This document shows positions 59,805-64,000 of a stretch of DNA of 64,000 nt, piece by piece. Below the pieces are notes generated by a model. The model saw only the letters and a list, made by a program, of their open reading frames with translations. It was not told where the DNA came from and made no database searches. The position numbers were made by a program, and so were the translations under genes. This DNA is from Macquaria australasica (lineage: Eukaryota; Chordata; Actinopteri; Centrarchiformes; Percichthyidae), in the NCBI GenBank assembly GCA_005408345.1, contig SEMN01000092.1, positions 248,001 through 312,000 on the forward strand. The letters run 5' to 3'. Within the stretch, counting starts at the first letter, position 1. Every line of letters begins with the position of its first letter.

Positions 59805-61272
59805 GTATTGGTTGGAAGAGCACTTCAGAGACAGAGAGTGAAAGATACAGGGACAGAGACACAGAACAAGACAGCATGGTCCTTTGAGATGTCAAGAAAT
59901 GTGCCTTTCTGTTTCCTATGCTTAGATTGGAACTGCTCCCAGGTAATTCAGTCATTGTGCCATAGCCATGGGAAGAAAATGTGTTGCCAAAAATGAATGA
60001 ATTGAAGAGACAGAAGAGGCCGTAGTTAAAATACCTCATATAGGATGTTACTGTATAATGGGCTACTTAAGAACTTTAATTTCTACAGGATCTTTCCAGG
60101 TTCGTTTGTCTTTCAGCCCTGACGACTCTCGCGAGACACTTGTGCAACGGCTGTCTGTTAATGCAGAATTTTATTTTTTAAGAGTGTGAGCAGGACATCC
60201 CGAGAGCTAGCTTCATGTCATCCGTCTTCAGGAACATTATCGATCTCCGCTTTGTCATCTCATACTGTGGTGGCTATTTTTAGCTCAGCGGGCTGCTACA
60301 AAAGGACTTCCACGTTTAATGAATGCAGGGTGGGAGGTTGTGTTTCTGCTGGATCAATAGACAATACGAGCATTTACTTAGCTGACATGTATAATTATTC
60401 CTACATGGTATGTGACTTTGAAAATGTATCTCTAGTAGGGTATAAACTAATACATACTAACAGCTCACAAAAACAAACCTATTCACCTTGATTGTGCATG
60501 GTTATTAAAAACACAACTATAGCAGTTAATTGACATAAACTAACTTGAAAGATTAAAATTACAGCTGTAATAATGTTTCCTTTTGTTTTACTAAATGAAA
60601 TGTTTCTTTCAAAACGAGCTGGAATTTAACTGACAGACACACATTTAATCACCTTTGGCCATGAGATTGTCAGCAATGTTGAAAACACTTTTTTTTTTGT
60701 ATATGACATTCACTTTATCACAAATGTCTTGAGACTACTTAAATACTTTTTAATTAATGAATGTGATGATGTTGATTTTGTACTCACCAAGCATGTTTGC
60801 ATCTATGTTTACTCCTTTTTATATCAGCCAGGCACTTGAGTTGAATTTTCCATTGAACTGTAAAATATGAACTAAATACGTCATGTTTCTTTTTTATATT
60901 TCTTTACCAAAACTCAGTCTATTTTGTCATCTTCACACTGAAATGTGTTTCCCTGTAGGTCCTATAGGTTCACTCATTAATATGTCTGACACATGACCAT
61001 TTTAACTTTATTTGCATTTTACAAACAGGCATTGACGCTACTACCCAATGGCTATTTTACAGAATTATTAAATGTATCAATAGTGTGCATTGCATGCATT
61101 TCTAAAGCTGAATTTCATACGCACACACACTGGTTGTACTTGTAACCTGTTTATCTGATATGAATAGCATTAACCTTTCCATGACCATGACCTGTGATAA
61201 GTCCTCATTTGTTGTGTACAGTTTATTTTATGAACAGATCACATTAAATGTAGTGAGTGCCTTTTTCCAGAT

Positions 61273-61278
61273 AATAAA
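61273..61278 (+). terminator. kcnk10 poly(A) signal
   Basis: A canonical AATAAA about 1.47 kb after the kcnk10 stop codon. I did not find an equally good one earlier on this strand, but did not scan exhaustively. Confidence 0.5.
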
Positions 61279-61435
61279 CATGACAAAAGAAATTTAAAAG
61301 GTGATAACTGATATACTCACAACATCATTAGCATATTAATTCAATACAAACTGGTGGTATTGCAGAGTGAGGGGCATTGTTTTTTCCGAGGGCATTGCTA
61401 CAAAATAATTAAAGCCGTCAACAGACAATATGACT

Positions 61436-61590
61436 GGTCATAGTAGAAAAAGCACAGGTGTTATTGATAACATTAATGATGGCTTTGTTCTATTAAAGTG
61501 AGCAGTAAGTCATGACAGTGTGACAGTGAACCAGTCTGCACAATATCAGGACCCTGAAACTGAAGCAGCTAAATGGGATTCAGCCATCAT
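61436..61590. repeat. Small dispersed repeat, copy 3
   Basis: It contains GCACAGGTGTTATTGATAAC, ATTAATGATGGCTTTGTTCT and CATGACAGTGTGACAGTGAA. The first part matches 41150-41260 and the termini of 42101-42202. Confidence 0.55.
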
Positions 61591-62807
61591 TAATTTTATA
61601 ATTCACACGTGCTTTTCTCACTGTCAAAATGTCTTTCCTGAAAAAGGCCCATTGCTGACTTTTACAGTTGCAAGAAGTACAGTTCATAGGTTTCATCCCG
61701 GTCTTACTACTCGTGTGAACATGAACATGTTTTTGTTAAGTAATCAGAGATGTTTTTGGACGTTCTCACTGAACTCATGAACTGTGTTCGTGAGGACTGT
61801 CCGAGTGGTGGACGAAGAAGATGCCACATGTTCTGTTGTTCATTAAAAGCTAATATACTAGCCTCCGAGGCTCTAGGCTACACAACACAAAGACAGAATC
61901 ATGCAATAGTGCAACCTAGAACATATGGCCTGAATGCATCCTGCTATTATAGGGAACGGGTTACAGACTGTGTTACATTTTGGGTGTTTTGGCCATCATC
62001 CTCTCAAAATGTTTTGGCACACATAAGATGGGCAGTTGAGATGAATGAGGCTGGGCTTCCCTTGGTAAACGTATACATCCTTTAACTGGAAATTTCTAAT
62101 AGATGGGGTTACATCTGGCAGGTGGCTGTAACGAATTATGGTCCATGTAAAACCACTGAATAGGAAATGATTAAATTTGACCTCTAGCGTAATGTAATTA
62201 ATTTCCGGTGACATCATTTCCTGTAAAAGATTGTTGACAAATGTAAAAATATTCTTTTGCATTTTATGTAGTTTAATTTCATTATACTAAATGACACTAT
62301 GTACTAGTACTATACACTGAACTATTTAATGATTTCAAGTTCTACATCTATTTTGTGTATTATTCAATATTTTGGAGGGAATGAAGACAAGTCACACAAG
62401 GACACACTGCAATGCATTTACTGAATTTATTCAAACACAGTATGTCAACAAAGCATCGCTTCTCTGCACACTTGAATTTATTTTTATCCGTTTCCTCCTT
62501 TCACTCCTCTCAAATTTTTCACCCAACCAATTTTTAAAATATACATTATCACTGTGAATTTGCCTTGATGCAGCTTTTGGGTAATTAAGTGACAGAATTC
62601 ATTAATATGCCACTGACTCCCAGCGTGTTGCGGGATGCTGGAGGCCGAGGTCTCCATCCGTGCATGTCTAGCTCAGAGCCACAGTCACGTGTGTCAGAGT
62701 GTGTGTGGCACCCAGGAAAAAGACCCAGCTGACAGCACCACAAAAGAAATTAATCAGGGAGGCAGTTCAGTCACGGCAGAGCTATAAATTGCATGTAATT
62801 TAAAGGA

Positions 62808-62839
62808 TGTGTGTGTGTGTGTGTGTGTATGTGTGTGTT
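62808..62839. repeat. (TG)n microsatellite
   Basis: About 15 TG units with one TA interruption, in intergenic DNA. Confidence 0.9.
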
Positions 62840-63338
62840 TGTGGAGGTTTTTCCTTCAAGGTGTAAGTGACCTCAACCTGCTCTGCCCCTCCCCCCCTCT
62901 CTTTCTTTTTTGTCTGTCTCATGATCTTTCCATCCCTCTGTCTTTATCTCCGTTCCTCCCCCACACACGATGAATCAACCAGGGATTTTATGCCAGTTTT
63001 TTTATTAATTGATTTTTTCCTATTTGTGTACTGTTCATTAGTCTATTCACTCAATCAGAGTCATCGGCATGGAAGAGGCTGGCAGAGTAGGTCTTACAAC
63101 ACAGTAGGAAACAGAAAAACATCTTTTTACCATATACATTACAGTAATATTCACATATATAACTGAAAAGTTATACCTAGATGAAAAATAAGCATTTTTG
63201 TGTTTCAAAAATACACAAATCACATGAAGTTTTGACAGTAAATGGAGATGTAAAAAAATAGAATTACAAACATTTTTCAATATAATGAAATTCTATACAA
63301 CACAGCCACTAAATACAAGCTCAGCAATAATCAACACC

Positions 63339-63956
63339 TGTTGTGTCTCGCCAGATTTGTTAATGTATTTCATGTTCATGCTTAGTGTTTCATGTTGTAT
63401 TATGTCATGCCTTAGTTTTAGTTTTATGTTAAGTTAAAGTCACTCACATCTAGTCTCGTCTTGCACTTCCTGTTTTATTTTGTACTCACCTTTCCCTCTT
63501 GTTTCAGACCTTGACTTCCTCCCTTTGTGTGATTTTCCTGCCGTTGTGATTGTCTACCCCGCCCCTGATTGGTCTCACCTGTTTTCCCCTACCTCATGTA
63601 TAAATAGTCCTTGTCTCCCTTTTTCCTGTGCCAGTTTGTCTTGTTCAGTCTGTCAAATGAGTCGAGTCAAGTGTACCAGCAAGTGTTCATGTTACCAGGT
63701 TTTGTCCAAGTCCGTGTTATTGTTTGATCCTCCTTGTGAGCATTTTTTGTTTGTACTTTATCCTCCTTGTGAGTGTTTTGCTTTGTACTTTTGTATATCC
63801 TCCTTGTGAGCGTTTTGCTTTGTACTTTTGTATATCCTCCCTGAGAGAGCCTTATGTTTGATTGTTTCTGCCTTGGTAAAGATTTTGTTATACCCATAAT
63901 ATTGTCTGGAGAGTCGTGCAATTGAGTCCACCGGTTTTGTGTCCGAGTTTGTAACA
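63339..63956 (+). mobile_element. Solo LTR of an LTR retrotransposon
   Basis: The segment starts TGTTGTGTCTCG and ends GTTTGTAACA, so it has TG...CA termini. The five bases ACACC occur directly on both sides (63334-63338 and 63957-63961), a target-site duplication. A TATAAATA box lies at 63599-63606, about 260 bases in, followed by a CT-rich stretch, as expected for an LTR promoter. No gag/pol sequence or primer-binding site follows the right end, which fits a solo LTR left by recombination. The superfamily was not determined. Confidence 0.8.
63728..63834 (+). repeat. Tandem repeat inside the LTR
   Basis: Three tandem units of 33-37 bases share TCCTCCTTGTGAGNGTTTTG and TTTGTACTTT; the last two are almost identical. 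A further partial unit starts TCCTCCCTGAGAG. The repeats lie downstream of the LTR TATA box, in the likely R/U5 part. Confidence 0.85.
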
Positions 63957-64000
63957 ACACCTCACTAACGCAATTGCGCTGGATTGCACAGGTGTACCTA

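Larger units (their letters stand above)
59805..63338. other. kcnk10 3' UTR and downstream intergenic DNA
   Basis: No further gene is supported after the kcnk10 stop. The 3' UTR probably ends near the AATAAA at 61273-61278. Beyond it lie a dispersed repeat at 61436-61590, a (TG)n run at 62808-62839 and a less AT-rich block at about 62570-62800 that may be a conserved non-coding element. Confidence 0.55.

Noticed and set aside
63480..63809. 109-codon + strand frame at the right end
   Set aside because: It lies wholly within the solo LTR, which is non-coding, and includes its tandem repeats.

Overview
The window is vertebrate nuclear DNA, almost certainly from a ray-finned (probably percomorph) fish. 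It contains split genes with GT-AG introns whose products align along their length with known vertebrate proteins. Introns are compact, (CA)n, (TA)n and (GATA)n microsatellites are frequent, and there are several short palindromic repeats of a kind common in teleosts. I see no bacterial, phage or CRISPR-type features.

Five protein-coding genes are supported exon by exon, with reading frames that carry across every junction I checked. (1) The 3' end of a SPRED gene, best fit spred1 (+, 2177-8746): the linker, KIT-binding region and cysteine-rich Sprouty domain. The EVH1 exons lie upstream of the window. (2) Complete fam98b (+, 14832-17264, 8 exons, 386 aa), a tRNA-ligase-complex subunit with a glycine-rich tail. 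(3) Complete coding region of ptpn21 (-, 32914 down to 20526, 18 coding exons, 1204 aa), a FERM tyrosine phosphatase. (4) Complete spata7 (-, 39960 down to 35246, 12 exons, 601 aa), a photoreceptor ciliary protein. (5) Complete coding region of kcnk10/TREK-2 (+, 43773-59804, 7 exons, 579 aa), a two-pore potassium channel.

Layout: 1-8.7 kb, spred1 introns and last exons; 8.7-14.8 kb, its 3' UTR plus intergenic DNA with a large foldback element; 14.8-17.5 kb, fam98b; 18.5-33.6 kb, ptpn21, tail-to-tail with fam98b; 34.6-40 kb, spata7, same strand as ptpn21; 43.3-61.3 kb, kcnk10, head-to-head with spata7; 61.3-64 kb, intergenic DNA ending in a solo LTR with a target-site duplication. The genes form a conserved synteny block rather than a pathway. 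From memory, spred1-fam98b corresponds to human 15q14 and ptpn21-spata7-kcnk10 to human 14q31, with ptpn21 inverted relative to human.

I found no evidence of a new biological system. The most useful observations are an isoleucine at the normally aromatic position of the second selectivity filter of KCNK10 (GIGD), a canonical WPD loop in this PTPN21 where I recall mammals having WPE, a probable GC-AG intron in fam98b, a missing linker exon in spred1, and several repeat families. All family and synteny statements come from memory and were not checked against a database.
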